DNA of 64,000 nucleotides from Myxacorys almedinensis A (GCF_010091945.1 NZ_WVIE01000001.1:273404-337403); one strand, 5' to 3'; positions 1 to 9,958 are shown, numbered from the stretch's first letter. Notes: a model not told the origin generated them from the letters alone. Made by a program: numbers and translations.

Positions 1-3000
1 TTAGACCCCCATCAAATCGCCAATTTTCTGTCTCATCCGTCCATTCAAAATATTTTGGGGCGGGTTACAGGGGGGGAAGTCTCTACGATTGATGGAGTGC
101 TGCAAGTCACCGGAGGAAACTCAAACCTGTTTTTGATGAATCCGGCGGGCATCGTCTTTGGCTCTGGTGCTCAGCTAAATGTTCCTGCATCGTTTACGGC
201 GGTGACAGCTAATGAGATTAGATTTAGCAATGGGAAAACCTTTAGTTCTAACACTAGTTTTAGCAACGGAAACAACTATTCAGAACTCAACGGGAATCCC
301 AACCTGTTTAGCTTCACATCTGTACAGCCTGGAGCCATCGTTAACGCCGCAGATTTAGCCGTTTCTTCAGGGCAAACCCTGGCGTTGCTGGGTGGCACGG
401 TTCTGAGTTCTGGGCACCTCTCTGCACCCGATGGGCAGATTGTCGTGGCTGCTGTGCCAGGGCAGAGTACCGTCCGGTTGAGCCAGATCGGCAGCCCCTT
501 GAGTTTAGAATTCACACCGATCGGTGCAGAGCCAGCCTCCGGAGATCCCCTGTCTGAAGCTATGTCTCTCCCACAACTTTTAACCGGCGGAACCCTTGCC
601 AGCGCCACAGGCACCCAGGTGAACGCAGACGGAACCGTAACCCTGATTGGATCGGGCAGCGCGATCGCATCCGGAGATCTGGTCGCCAAAGCGGTGCGAT
701 CGCGCCATGCCCTGCTATCTGCAACTCGCGATCTAACCTTGGTTGAAAGCCAACTTTATACCACTGGCAATCTAGAGTTGCTTGCCGATCGATCGGTGGT
801 GGTTCGCGATAGTGTAGCTCATCCATTTGTGGCGCGCTCAGGAGGGGATCTGACGATTCGCGGCGATCAAGGCATCGATATTTTGGCACTCAACCACCTG
901 GAGCAAACCCCGTTTGAGAGCGGCGGTCGCTTGAGTTTGGTGAGCGATGGGGTTGTCTCTGGAGATGCCCATTTTAGGAGCGGGAACGGATTTTCGATCC
1001 GCGATCGCAGCAACAACCCAGGAACATTTCTCAGCTACTATGATCCGATCGTGATCGCAGATGGGGATGTAATTCTGGGTAACTATGAAGGCACATCCCT
1101 CAAAATCGAAGCCAGTGGCAAAATTGAAATCGGCGATGTGAACATTACAGGAGCCGATACGAGCCTTTGCCCAGAGTGCTCTGATCCAGATGCTGACTTT
1201 CTCTCTACTAATCTGGCGTTGATCCTCCGGGCTGGATCTGATTACACGGCGATCGCTCCAGAAACCTACCAAAGTTTTGGCAGCCCCACCCCCGAACCTG
1301 AGGTTTTTCCGCCAACGTCGAGCACCATTAAGGTTGGTCATATTTCAGGGAGCGCCCCCAATCTCCATGTGATTTTGCAAGGGCAAGCGGGCGTCACCAC
1401 CAAAAATATTACAACCCAGGGCGGAAATGTTGTTGCTCAGAGCACCCAAGGCAATGTCACTGCTTCGGTGATTGATACTCAGAGTCCTGCTGAAGGCGGC
1501 GCGATCGCCATCACAGCTAAGGCGATCCAAATCGGAGAACTTGCTTATGGTTCGGCAGGTTCACAAACCAATAGCGGCAACTTAACGCTAACGGCATCGG
1601 GAGAAATTGCGCTCAGCAGTAGCTTTTTGACTGCCCCTAGCGGCTTACCCACCCTGACCGCGCGGGGAGCAGAAACTATCCTCAACGGTGGTGCCGTTAC
1701 CATCGAAGGAGGAATTTCTACCTCTGGTGGTTTGCTTGATATTGTTGCCACCGGCGCGCTGAACGTTAATGGATCGCTAGACACAAGCGGAGCCGCCGTC
1801 ACCCTTCGAGGCGATCAAGTCACGGTATCTGGCTCGGTTGATACTTCTAGCGGTTCTCTGAAGGTTGAAAGTGCAGGGCTGTTAACGCTGATGGGAACGT
1901 TTAGAACACAATCTGGGGATCTCTGGTTAAAGGGAAACACGATTGATACTGCATCAGCACTGCTCAGTACGGAAGGAGAAGTGAGCGGCGGGGCGATCAA
2001 GCTGGAAGGCTTAGGCGATATTGCAACTGGAATACTGAGCTTTGGAATTACTGATGTGTTTACCAGATCGTTGGGAGCCAAAGGTCAAGCGTTAGAAATC
2101 AACACCTCTGGAATAGTAAATATTAATGGCTCCATTAACAACAATGGTGCTGATATTAGAATTGGTAATGCTAGCGCCAACAATCAAACTATTCCAAATC
2201 GCGTTATTCTAAACGCAAATGAGATCAACACAGAAGGCGGAAATTTTTACGTCAGAAGTATTGGAGATTTAAAAGTATCCAACGCGATCGCAACCCAGGG
2301 AGGAACGATCGATCTCCAAGCCAATACAATTAGCAGCAACGATTTAAATTCTAGCTCTGTCAATCGCGGCTTTGGCAATGCTGGCGGAGCCATCACGCTC
2401 ACATCTGTTGGAGATCTGTATAGCGATCGCATCACGACTTCTACCGATAATCGCTCTTTCTCTGGAGGTGCGATCTCACTCACGAGCCAAACCGGAGCGA
2501 TCGCGGCTGGCGATCTGATCGCCTTTGGTGGCTCTGGGGGAGACATTTCGGTGAAAGCGATCACCAGCATCACGCTTGGCAAACTTGATACGAGTGGTCG
2601 GTTTGCCAACGCAGGCAACGTTTTCATCGATCCACAATACGACATCGAAGTTGCGTCGATCGATGCCCGTGGAGCGCGCGCGGGTGGCAACGTCTGGATT
2701 AGCACAGAGCGCTTTTTTCGAGCCACAGAGACGCTCAATACCGGAGCAAGCATCGCCACAGACGGATCATTCAGCAGCGGCTCAATTGAGATTCGGCATG
2801 GCGGCGGCGCTTTAGGCATTCCTTTTACTGTGAGTGAGCCGCACCCTGTTAACGGAACCGCAGGCTATCTGAGTGCCGGAACTGATAATCAGATTCTGCA
2901 AGGGTCGTTTTCCAACTCCTACATTCAAGGTATGCCCCCAAATGATATTCGGTTGATCACAACCCCCGCCCCGCCACAACCGTTGCCTCCCGTTCCACCC

Positions 3001-4416
3001 GTCCCCGCTCCAATCCCCACTCAGCCGTTGTTACCGAATATTTCCAACAGCAATAACAATGATCCAAAAATCGCTCTCAAACCTGTTGAAACTCGTTCTT
3101 ACTTCAACGAGACCAATGTAAACGTAGAAAACATTGATATTAATTTTACCAATGAGTTTCGAGATTACTTAGGAGTTGGTGAGGATACTGCTAATGTAAC
3201 GGTTGAGCAAGCACAAGCGATCGCAGCAACGATTGAACAAGAAACTGGAACGAGACCCGCTTTTATATATGTCAATTTCGTACCTAGCATCGCTAAGTTA
3301 GAGCAACAATCATTAGATCAACAATCGGCATCATTGCGGCAGCCATCTCAACAAGAGGATGTCTTAGAATTAATTTTGATCACTGCAAAAGGCAATCCAG
3401 TTCGCAAAGTTGTTTACAATGCAACGCGAGAATCGATGTTAACAGAAACGCGAGCCTTTTTAGCAGGCGTGACCGATCGAACCAGTGATGAATACTTTAA
3501 ACCCGCACAAGCACTTTATAAATCGCTGATCAGCCCCCTTGAAGCCGATCTGAAGGCAAATCAGATCAATACTCTGGTGTTTTTGATGGAGAGCAAACTG
3601 CGATCGCTGCCGCTTGCCGCATTGCACGACGGGCAGCGCTTCTTAATCGAAACTTATAGTGTTGGGCTGATGCCAAGCCTTAGCCTCACCGACACCCGCT
3701 ACACCAATATCAAAAACAGCAAACTCCTAGCGATGGGCGCATCAACGTTTGAAGATTTGAATGCACTGCCTGCGGTTCCGGTAGAGCTATCGCTTATTAC
3801 AAAAAATTGGCAGGGAAGTCGATCGCTGCTCAACGAGACGTTTACCGTGGATAACTTTATCGCTCAACGCCGCCAACAGCCTTACGGAATTCTTCATCTT
3901 GCAACCCACAGCGAATTTAAACCCGGCGCGCCAGAGAACTCTTATATCCAATTTTGGAATCGCCCGCTAAAACTCAATCAAATCCGAGAGCTAGAACTGA
4001 ATAACCCTCCCGTTGAACTGCTTGTCCTCAGTGCTTGTAAAACCGCGATCGGGGATGAACAAGCAGAATTAGGATTCGCTGGATTGGCGGCGCAATCGGG
4101 AGTCAAAACTGCCCTTGCCAGCCTGTGGTATGTCAGCGATGAAGGAACCTTGGCGCTGATGAGTGAGTTTTATGATCGGCTCAGCGATCGCACCGTCAAA
4201 ATTAAAGCCGAAGCGCTCCGCCAATCCCAGATTGCCATGGCAACAAGCAAGATAGCGATCGTGGAGGGTCAACTTGTGAAAAATCGCCTGCACCCATCAC
4301 CCCTGTCAGAGCAATCCCCAATGCAAGCTATCTCACCTGACTTGGCATTGCCAGAAAGTGACTTGTCTCACCCCTATTATTGGGCAGCCTTCACGCTAGT
4401 CGGAAATCCTTGGTAG
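1..4416 (+). CDS. Two-partner-secretion (FHA N-terminal) domain protein with C-terminal CHAT protease domain, 5' partial
   Basis: The reading frame is open from base 1, so the start lies before the window; a TTG at 55 is only an internal codon. The N-terminal part is the end of a filamentous haemagglutinin secretion (TPS) domain, with the NPAGI motif near nt 139. Long Gly/Ser/Thr-rich beta-helix repeats follow to about nt 2900, then a proline-rich linker near 2965-3040. The last 430 or so residues are a CHAT caspase-like domain with the expected dyad: His in HLATHS (codon 3907) and Cys in LSACKT (codon 4036). By family, the TPS domain sends such proteins across the outer membrane through a TpsB pore; no TpsB gene is in the window. 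A surface or secreted protease is inferred; the substrate is unknown. Confidence 0.93.
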   Translation, partial: LDPHQIANFLSHPSIQNILGRVTGGEVSTIDGVLQVTGGNSNLFLMNPAGIVFGSGAQLNVPASFTAVTANEIRFSNGKTFSSNTSFSNGNNYSELNGNPNLFSFTSVQPGAIVNAADLAVSSGQTLALLGGTVLSSGHLSAPDGQIVVAAVPGQSTVRLSQIGSPLSLEFTPIGAEPASGDPLSEAMSLPQLLTGGTLASATGTQVNADGTVTLIGSGSAIASGDLVAKAVRSRHALLSATRDLTLVESQLYTTGNLELLADRSVVVRDSVAHPFVARSGGDLTIRGDQGIDILALNHLEQTPFESGGRLSLVSDGVVSGDAHFRSGNGFSIRDRSNNPGTFLSYYDPIVIADGDVILGNYEGTSLKIEASGKIEIGDVNITGADTSLCPECSDPDADFLSTNLALILRAGSDYTAIAPETYQSFGSPTPEPEVFPPTSSTIKVGHISGSAPNLHVILQGQAGVTTKNITTQGGNVVAQSTQGNVTASVIDTQSPAEGGAIAITAKAIQIGELAYGSAGSQTNSGNLTLTASGEIALSSSFLTAPSGLPTLTARGAETILNGGAVTIEGGISTSGGLLDIVATGALNVNGSLDTSGAAVTLRGDQVTVSGSVDTSSGSLKVESAGLLTLMGTFRTQSGDLWLKGNTIDTASALLSTEGEVSGGAIKLEGLGDIATGILSFGITDVFTRSLGAKGQALEINTSGIVNINGSINNNGADIRIGNASANNQTIPNRVILNANEINTEGGNFYVRSIGDLKVSNAIATQGGTIDLQANTISSNDLNSSSVNRGFGNAGGAITLTSVGDLYSDRITTSTDNRSFSGGAISLTSQTGAIAAGDLIAFGGSGGDISVKAITSITLGKLDTSGRFANAGNVFIDPQYDIEVASIDARGARAGGNVWISTERFFRATETLNTGASIATDGSFSSGSIEIRHGGGALGIPFTVSEPHPVNGTAGYLSAGTDNQILQGSFSNSYIQGMPPNDIRLITTPAPPQPLPPVPPVPAPIPTQPLLPNISNSNNNDPKIALKPVETRSYFNETNVNVENIDINFTNEFRDYLGVGEDTANVTVEQAQAIAATIEQETGTRPAFIYVNFVPSIAKLEQQSLDQQSASLRQPSQQEDVLELILITAKGNPVRKVVYNATRESMLTETRAFLAGVTDRTSDEYFKPAQALYKSLISPLEADLKANQINTLVFLMESKLRSLPLAALHDGQRFLIETYSVGLMPSLSLTDTRYTNIKNSKLLAMGASTFEDLNALPAVPVELSLITKNWQGSRSLLNETFTVDNFIAQRRQQPYGILHLATHSEFKPGAPENSYIQFWNRPLKLNQIRELELNNPPVELLVLSACKTAIGDEQAELGFAGLAAQSGVKTALASLWYVSDEGTLALMSEFYDRLSDRTVKIKAEALRQSQIAMATSKIAIVEGQLVKNRLHPSPLSEQSPMQAISPDLALPESDLSHPYYWAAFTLVGNPW

Positions 4417-4506
4417 GAGAGTTGATCCGAAAATGTTACGGCGGAGTCGGTGAGCCATCTCGGCAGATACGGTTGACCACCCTTGCTTTCTACTCAGTGC
4501 CAACCC

Positions 4507-5643
4507 TTATGATGTGACAGAAGTTGGGGTGACCGAGGGTGAAACGACAGAGGTTGAATCGCTAGCCGTTTGGATGCGATCGCCAGTGCTGACATCAAAC
4601 CAATGAATCGACTCAGGCGGAAATGCTAGCCGAACGGTGCTATCGATCGCTAAGCGATGTTCGATGCCGACAATGGCGCGAACCGTAATCGGCTCCCCTT
4701 GACCTTGAATTCTGACACTCACAAGATTATGCATTCCCAAGTTTTCGATCAGGAAAACCTGACCATCTAGAGCAGGCTCATGATCAGACTGTGCCAAATG
4801 CACATGCTCTGGGCGAATCCCCAGCGTGATTTCCGTGGGCATATTAGCGCCCCTAGGCAGCGGAATCGGGTGATTGCCTACGATCGCTCGTCTTGACTCA
4901 CAGGGAACCTGCAAGAAATTCATCTGCGGACTGCCAATAAATCCGGCGACAAATCGATTCGCAGGCTCCATGTAGATTCGTTCTGGGGCATCTAGCTGCT
5001 GTAGATAGCCATTGTTGAGCACCGCAACCCTCGTAGAGAGCGTCATTGCCTCAGTTTGGTCGTGGGTGACATAAACGACGGGGGTATTTTGCGTACCAAA
5101 TAGCTGTTTCAACTCTGCCCGGACGTGCTCTCGCAAGAGCGCATCTAAGTTACTCAGCGGCTCATCAAGCAAGAAGACATCCGGGCGGCGCACCAGTGTT
5201 CTGGCAACGGCAACCCGTTGGCGCTGACCTCCAGAAAGCTGACCGGGCTTGCGATCCATCAGATCATGCAAGCCTAAGAAATCAGTCACATCCTGAATTC
5301 GGGTTTGAATTTCACCACTGGGTGTTTTGCGGAGTTTTAGCCCAGAGGCGATGTTCTCTCGCACCGTCATGTGAGGGTAGAGGGCGTAGCTCTGAAACAC
5401 CATGGCAATGTTGCGATCGCCAGGACTCAATCGACTCACATCTTTACCGTTAATCAAGACCTGCCCGCTCGTGGGTTGTTCGAGTCCGGCAATCAATCGC
5501 AAGATAGTCGATTTACCACACCCAGAAGGCCCTAACAGCGTCAAAAACTCCCCGGAACCCACGCTAAGACTAACATTTTTAACAGGAACGACTTTAGCGT
5601 TAAATTGCTTACGGAGATCGACGAGTTCAAGTTTCTTATCCAT
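4507..5643 (-). CDS. Carbohydrate ABC transporter ATP-binding protein (MalK/UgpC type)
   Basis: This 378-residue ATPase probably energises the importer encoded just upstream. Visible motifs are Walker A GPSGCGKST (38-46), Q-loop VFQSYALYPHM, signature LSGGQ (136-140), Walker B VFLLDEP (156-162), D-loop SNLDA and switch histidine in YVTHDQTEAM. The C-terminal 130 or so residues form the TOBE/regulatory region seen in MalK, UgpC and GgtA-type subunits. It is the last gene of a minus-strand set (binding protein, two permeases, ATPase) and lies 82 nt after the second permease, a gap that holds a 13-bp tandem repeat. The substrate cannot be read from the sequence; glucosylglycerol, sucrose or trehalose are candidates for a cyanobacterium. 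Confidence 0.95.
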   Translation of the reverse strand: MDKKLELVDLRKQFNAKVVPVKNVSLSVGSGEFLTLLGPSGCGKSTILRLIAGLEQPTSGQVLINGKDVSRLSPGDRNIAMVFQSYALYPHMTVRENIASGLKLRKTPSGEIQTRIQDVTDFLGLHDLMDRKPGQLSGGQRQRVAVARTLVRRPDVFLLDEPLSNLDALLREHVRAELKQLFGTQNTPVVYVTHDQTEAMTLSTRVAVLNNGYLQQLDAPERIYMEPANRFVAGFIGSPQMNFLQVPCESRRAIVGNHPIPLPRGANMPTEITLGIRPEHVHLAQSDHEPALDGQVFLIENLGMHNLVSVRIQGQGEPITVRAIVGIEHRLAIDSTVRLAFPPESIHWFDVSTGDRIQTASDSTSVVSPSVTPTSVTS

Positions 5644-5668
5644 GATGCTAACGAGTGAAACAATAAAT

Positions 5669-5706
5669 CGGGAAATTACATCGGGAAATTACATCGGGAA
5701 ATCGGC
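5669..5706. repeat. 13-bp tandem repeat between permease and ATPase genes
   Basis: CGGGAAATTACAT occurs twice exactly (5669-5681 and 5682-5694), followed by a partial third copy from 5695. It sits in the 82-nt gap of the ABC operon, upstream of the ATPase start. It may be simple slippage or may affect translation of the ATPase. Confidence 0.8.
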
Positions 5707-5725
5707 AAATAAATAGCGAACCTAT

Positions 5726-6604
5726 CTAGCCTTTAACGGCTCCTGAAGTCAGACCTTGCACGATCCGGCGTTGGAAAAACAACACCAGCAACACAAGGGG
5801 GATGGTGCCTAGCACTGTAGCTGCTGCGATCGGTCCGAAGGGAATCTCGAATGGGGAAGCGCCACCAAGCTGTGCCCCTGCGACTGGAACCGTTTTCAGG
5901 TCTTCGCGAGTAATGAAGGTGAGGGCAAAAATAAACTCATTCCAGGCAGAAATGAAAGTAAGAATTCCGGTCGTAGCTAACGCTGGAATCGTCATCGGCA
6001 AGACAATATCGAGCAACATGCGAGGAGTGCTATATCCATCAACTCTAGCCGCATCCTCTAAATCTTTTGGAAGTTGCTGAAAGAAACTCCGCATGACTAA
6101 AATTGTCAACGGTAAGTTGATTGCTGTATAAGGAATAATCAGCGACAAATAGTTATTGCCCAGGTTAAAGTAACGCACAATATCGAGCAATCCTAGAAAC
6201 AATAGGATGGGCGGAAATAGCGTCACAATTAGAACAGCAGCCAGCATGATGCGTTCCCCTTGAAGTTTGAGCCGAGCCAAGGCATAGGCAGCAGGCGCAC
6301 CAATCCCCAAGGCTAGCACCGTTGAGGCAAGCGAAACCAAAAAACTATTAAAAATGTAGTTGAAAAATGGGCGTCGCTCAAACAGCTTTTGGTATTGATC
6401 TAAGGTGAGTTGATCGGGTCTGGGAAAATAGACATTGGGAATTTCTGCGATCGCAGCATCGGTTTTAAACGAGGTCAGCAGTTGCCACAAAATGGGTGCC
6501 AAACAAAACAGAACGGTCAGAACCACCGCCACCGGCAACACAATGCGCCGAACGCCGTGCTGATGAGCGCTCCTCGGTTGAGATTCTGGAACGGTTGTTG
6601 TCAT
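5726..6604 (-). CDS. Carbohydrate ABC transporter permease (MalG type)
   Basis: This 292-residue inner-membrane permease has about six hydrophobic segments after a short polar N-terminus. The cytoplasmic EAA loop that docks with the ATPase is visible as EDAARVDGYSTPRMLLDIVLP (about 183-202), with the DG core conserved. Its ATG lies 2 nt after the stop of the first permease, so the two are almost certainly cotranscribed and probably translationally coupled. It should pair with that permease to form the translocation channel for an oligosaccharide or compatible solute. Confidence 0.94.
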   Translation of the reverse strand: MTTTVPESQPRSAHQHGVRRIVLPVAVVLTVLFCLAPILWQLLTSFKTDAAIAEIPNVYFPRPDQLTLDQYQKLFERRPFFNYIFNSFLVSLASTVLALGIGAPAAYALARLKLQGERIMLAAVLIVTLFPPILLFLGLLDIVRYFNLGNNYLSLIIPYTAINLPLTILVMRSFFQQLPKDLEDAARVDGYSTPRMLLDIVLPMTIPALATTGILTFISAWNEFIFALTFITREDLKTVPVAGAQLGGASPFEIPFGPIAAATVLGTIPLVLLVLFFQRRIVQGLTSGAVKG

Positions 6605-6606
6605 AA

Positions 6607-7512
6607 TTACACGGCTCCTGAAGCACGTTTTCTAGACCGATTGAGAAAAAAGGTTGCGATCGCAACTACTAACACCAGCAATAGAAACGTCACGACCACC
6701 AACGCCGCGCCATAGCCAAAATCGAGGTATCGCATCACGGTTGAGTAAATGTAGAGCGAGACGGTTTCGGTGCCGCCGCCCGGTCCGCCCCCGGTCATCA
6801 CAGAGATCAGATCGAAGATGCCAAAGGCTTGAGCCAGACGAAACAGCAGCGCAATCACAATTTGCGGCAGCAGCAGCGGCAGCGTTACCTGGCGAAAACT
6901 TTGCCAAGGGCTTGCCCCATCAATGGCTTGCGCCTCATACAAGTCACCGGGAATCGATTGCAGACCCGCCAGCAGCAAAATGCTGATAAACGGCGTCGTT
7001 TTCCAGACATCGGCAATGATCACCGAGATCATCGCCAAGGTTGGATCACCCAGCCAATTGATGCCGGTGCTAATCAGCCCTAGCCGCAGCAAAAGGTCAT
7101 TGACAACGCCATACTGGTCGTTAAAAATCCATGTCCAGGCGAGGGCAATCAGTGCCGTTGGCAGTGCCCAGGGCAAAATCGCGATCGTTCGCACAATCCC
7201 CCGCCCCTTAAACGATTGATTGAGCACAAGCGCAATTCCCATCCCCAGCACCAACTCTAGGGAAACGGTCGCCACTGTAAAAATCGTCGTGTTCCACAAG
7301 GTATTCCAAAACCGCCCATCTTGCGCCATGCGGATGTAGTTACCTAGCCCGTTAAACGCTGGGGTGAGTTGGTTGCCCAAGTTGATGGTAAAAAAACTCT
7401 GCCAAAACGCTCGCAAAATTGGGTAGGCAAACACCAACGCTAAAACAAGCAATGCTGGAATCGTTAGAAACCAACCTGTGCGCCGTTCTTGGGCGCGAAC
7501 ATAATCAACCAT
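6607..7512 (-). CDS. Carbohydrate ABC transporter permease (MalF type)
   Basis: This permease is about 301 residues from the ATG at 7512; the frame is open to 7599, but that extension overlaps the upstream binding-protein gene and is polar and unlike the family. It begins MVDYVRAQERRTGWF and has six predicted membrane spans. The EAA loop reads EAQAIDGASPWQSFRQVTLP, near residue 190. The start is 4 nt after the binding-protein stop, a typical tight operon junction. Together with the MalG-type partner it would form the channel of the importer. Confidence 0.93.
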   Translation of the reverse strand: MVDYVRAQERRTGWFLTIPALLVLALVFAYPILRAFWQSFFTINLGNQLTPAFNGLGNYIRMAQDGRFWNTLWNTTIFTVATVSLELVLGMGIALVLNQSFKGRGIVRTIAILPWALPTALIALAWTWIFNDQYGVVNDLLLRLGLISTGINWLGDPTLAMISVIIADVWKTTPFISILLLAGLQSIPGDLYEAQAIDGASPWQSFRQVTLPLLLPQIVIALLFRLAQAFGIFDLISVMTGGGPGGGTETVSLYIYSTVMRYLDFGYGAALVVVTFLLLVLVVAIATFFLNRSRKRASGAV

Positions 7513-7516
7513 TGGT

Positions 7517-8827
7517 TTAGGCTCCCAGTAAAGAACGAGTTTCACGAGCCGCGGCTTGCAGTGCCTCTTCCGAGGAAGTGCGCCCCGAAATGGCAGCACT
7601 CAGGTAGCGTTGCAGAATATCGGAGGCTTGAGCATATTGAGCAATTTGAGGGCGCAACGCCGGAGTCTGGAGCACTTCTAGCACGAGCGGGAAGTACTCA
7701 TATTTTTTCAACAAATCGGGATCATTGTAGAGCGATCGCAAGCTGGGCAAATATCCGCCCGTCAGCGACGTTTGTTTTTGCACATAGGCACTGGTGAAAA
7801 ATTGAATCGCTTTCCAGGCTTCTTCAGGGTGCTGAGTGGTAGACGCAATTCCCCAACCCCAACCGCCCAAGCAGCCTGCGCTAGTTTGATTTGGGGCATG
7901 CACCATAGGTTTGATGCTAACGTTTCCGCGCACCGGCGACTCTGCTTGGTTTAGCAATTCCCAGGCATAGGGCCAGTTTCGCATAAACACCGTATTGCCA
8001 CTTTGAAATAGGCGACGGGCTTCTTCTTCTTGGTAAGTGCTTACCCCGGCGGGCGAAATGCCCTGCTGGATGGTGCTGAGCAAAAAGTTGAGCGCATTGA
8101 TTGCCTCTGGGCGATCTAACCCGACTTCGTTGGTTTCAGGATTAACCCAAAAGCCACCATAGCCCTGAAGCACTTCGGTAAACATAGCAGCCGTGCCCTC
8201 ATATTGCCGCCCTTGCCAAACGTAGCCCCACTGCACAGCGTCGTTGGCTTGTTGCACGGTTTTTGCCGCTTGGAGCAAATTGGCAAAGGTTTCGGGCGGC
8301 TGTAGCCCAGCTTGCTGGAGGAGATCCGTGCGGTAGTAGAGCATGCCAACATCGGTGCGCCAGGGCAATCGATACAGTTTGCCTTGATAGCGGCTAGCTT
8401 CAATGTCTCCTGGCAAAAAGGTGGCGAGTTCTGCTTGGGAAACCTGATCGTCTAGGGGGCGCAACCAGCCTGCTGCCGCAAACTTTGCGAGCCAAACGAC
8501 ATCCATATTAACCAGATCGTAAGGAGAACTGCCCAGCAAAAACGAAGACGTGTTTAAGTCTTCAACGAGGTTGGTGGCATTGGGAGCCTCGATCATGTTG
8601 AGCCGGATGTTTGGATTGTTGCGCTCAAATTCTGCGATCAGCGGGCGCAGCGTTGGCACCTCTGGTGCATTCATCAAAAACGACAGGACAACGGGCTGAG
8701 ATCGCGCTGGTAAAACAATCAGCAGTGCGGTTAAGGCGAAGGCTGCAATTAAACTTAGGACACGAACTAAAAGCGAGGTTCGCCAATATTTAAGAAGTTT
8801 AAATGAATAGTCTTGAACAATTTCCAT
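7517..8827 (-). CDS. ABC transporter extracellular sugar-binding protein (family 1)
   Basis: About 436 residues from the ATG at 8827 (MEIVQDYSFK); the frame extends 13 codons upstream, but this start gives a more normal N-terminus. One hydrophobic segment near residues 20-40 serves as signal or anchor and ends in PARSQP; no lipobox Cys is seen. The mature part has the family-1 solute-binding pattern: LIAEFERNNPNI, SSPYDLVNMDVVW, LYRLPWRTDVGMLYYRTD and GGWGWGI. It is the first gene of the ABC operon and probably captures a sugar or compatible solute in the periplasm. It resembles GgtB- or ThuE-type proteins, but the ligand cannot be assigned. Confidence 0.92.
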   Translation of the reverse strand: MEIVQDYSFKLLKYWRTSLLVRVLSLIAAFALTALLIVLPARSQPVVLSFLMNAPEVPTLRPLIAEFERNNPNIRLNMIEAPNATNLVEDLNTSSFLLGSSPYDLVNMDVVWLAKFAAAGWLRPLDDQVSQAELATFLPGDIEASRYQGKLYRLPWRTDVGMLYYRTDLLQQAGLQPPETFANLLQAAKTVQQANDAVQWGYVWQGRQYEGTAAMFTEVLQGYGGFWVNPETNEVGLDRPEAINALNFLLSTIQQGISPAGVSTYQEEEARRLFQSGNTVFMRNWPYAWELLNQAESPVRGNVSIKPMVHAPNQTSAGCLGGWGWGIASTTQHPEEAWKAIQFFTSAYVQKQTSLTGGYLPSLRSLYNDPDLLKKYEYFPLVLEVLQTPALRPQIAQYAQASDILQRYLSAAISGRTSSEEALQAAARETRSLLGA

Positions 8828-9232
8828 GGGGGTTTGATCGTCAAGCGATCGCAAGTTGCAGGACAAAACAAATGCAAATTGCAGAAACGCGAATTTTCAA
8901 GCGATCGCGCTCTTCTACATCAGATAGAAACCGTGCTAATCATAATACCTAATGAGGAATTTTATCGGAAATCAGCCGTTTGTAAGCTCTCCGCTTTTGA
9001 AAGGGAGGGTTAATACTTTTCAACCTAAACGGTTTGATCCCTGACCCTCATCTTCTTTAAGAGGGATTAAATGAGAACAAATATTAAGTTAAATAAAGAA
9101 GTTTAAGGGTCTATCAAGGCTGAAATGAGAAACTAGGAGCCGATGGGTGGAGAGTGGATGGGTAGGTCAGGAATCCAGTCCATCTCCCCCTCTCCCCGTC
9201 TCCTCAAAGAGGTCAGTTGCCAATACTAGAGT
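8828..9232. other. Intergenic region upstream of the ABC operon
   Basis: About 400 bases without a convincing gene. It holds HIP1-type GCGATCGC sites (8845-8915), a possible minus-strand promoter near 8942-8970, and an imperfect G-rich/C-rich inverted pair (GGTGGAGAGTGGATGGG near 9145, CCATCTCCCCCTCTCC near 9180) that could fold beyond the DUF4079 gene. Confidence 0.5.
8942..8970 (-). promoter_or_regulatory. Possible promoter of the ABC importer operon
   Basis: On the minus strand a TATTAT box (8942-8947) lies 17 bases after TTCCGA (8965-8970), which matches TTGACA at only three positions. The predicted start would leave a leader of about 100 nt before the binding-protein ATG. The case is weak and rests mainly on the -10 box. 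Confidence 0.25.
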
Positions 9233-9958
9233 TTATCGAACAGGCGCAGAGGGCTGGACAACACAGGGATTTTTATCACACTGCAATTGGTAGAGTTTCT
9301 GCACATACGGCTCTTGCCAACTGAGCGGCACTTCCAGGAGTGACAGAGTTCCAGTAAAACCTTGCCCAATAAATAGCAACAGTGCAAACGTGTTAAGCAC
9401 AATATGAATCGTTCGCCAACGATTCGTGCGATCGCTATAAATATCTTTCAAAACAGACAACGAAAAAATAAGCAGCAGCGCGGCAGCCATCCCATAGTAG
9501 TAATGGGAAATGTACCACTGAGCGGTTTTACGATAAATGCCATCTTGGCAGCCCAAAATGACTAACGCCATGCCGCTAAGCGTTGCAAAAACTGCCCGCC
9601 AAAGCCGTTTTTTCGCCCGATAAAGCAACGCAAAAGATGCGATCGCGGCTATAAACATAGCGACAACAAAACTCACTTGAAACGGGGTTTGGTTCCAAGC
9701 TTGAGTCTCTACCCAATGGCTAGTGAGATCAAATCCAAGGGCTAGCAAAACCGCCCCAACCACGGCTCCGGTGAGCCAACGCCCAAGCTCGACATGCTCG
9801 TGCCCAACTACGGGTGAAATTTTGCTTTTACCTGTGTCAGCCGTTTGCAGTCGTCTCTGTCTCACCTGAAAAGCCCGGTGAACGACAATCCCAAGGAGTG
9901 GAAAAACCACAACAACTGCAAACACGGGATGGAGCAGCAGTAGCAGATCTTTACTCAT
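9233..9958 (-). CDS. DUF4079 family membrane protein
   Basis: This is a 241-residue integral membrane protein with about six spans, matching the DUF4079 family of cyanobacteria and plastids. I chose the ATG at 9958 because GAGGTGAT, a near-perfect ribosome site, lies just before it; the GTG at 9964 falls within that site. Histidines sit at or near helix ends (LLLHPVFA, IVVHRAF, SHWVE, ISHYYYG, RTIHIVL), a pattern compatible with b-type haem binding, though that is inference. The DM13 gene is 211 nt upstream on the same strand. No function is established. Confidence 0.85.
   Translation of the reverse strand: MSKDLLLLLHPVFAVVVVFPLLGIVVHRAFQVRQRRLQTADTGKSKISPVVGHEHVELGRWLTGAVVGAVLLALGFDLTSHWVETQAWNQTPFQVSFVVAMFIAAIASFALLYRAKKRLWRAVFATLSGMALVILGCQDGIYRKTAQWYISHYYYGMAAALLLIFSLSVLKDIYSDRTNRWRTIHIVLNTFALLLFIGQGFTGTLSLLEVPLSWQEPYVQKLYQLQCDKNPCVVQPSAPVR

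Noticed and set aside
2247..2819. 190-codon open frame on the minus strand within the TPS-CHAT gene, with similar ones at 276-689 and 838-1341
   Set aside because: The plus-strand gene is clearly coding across the region, and these frames are Pro/Ser/Ala-rich shadows without domains.
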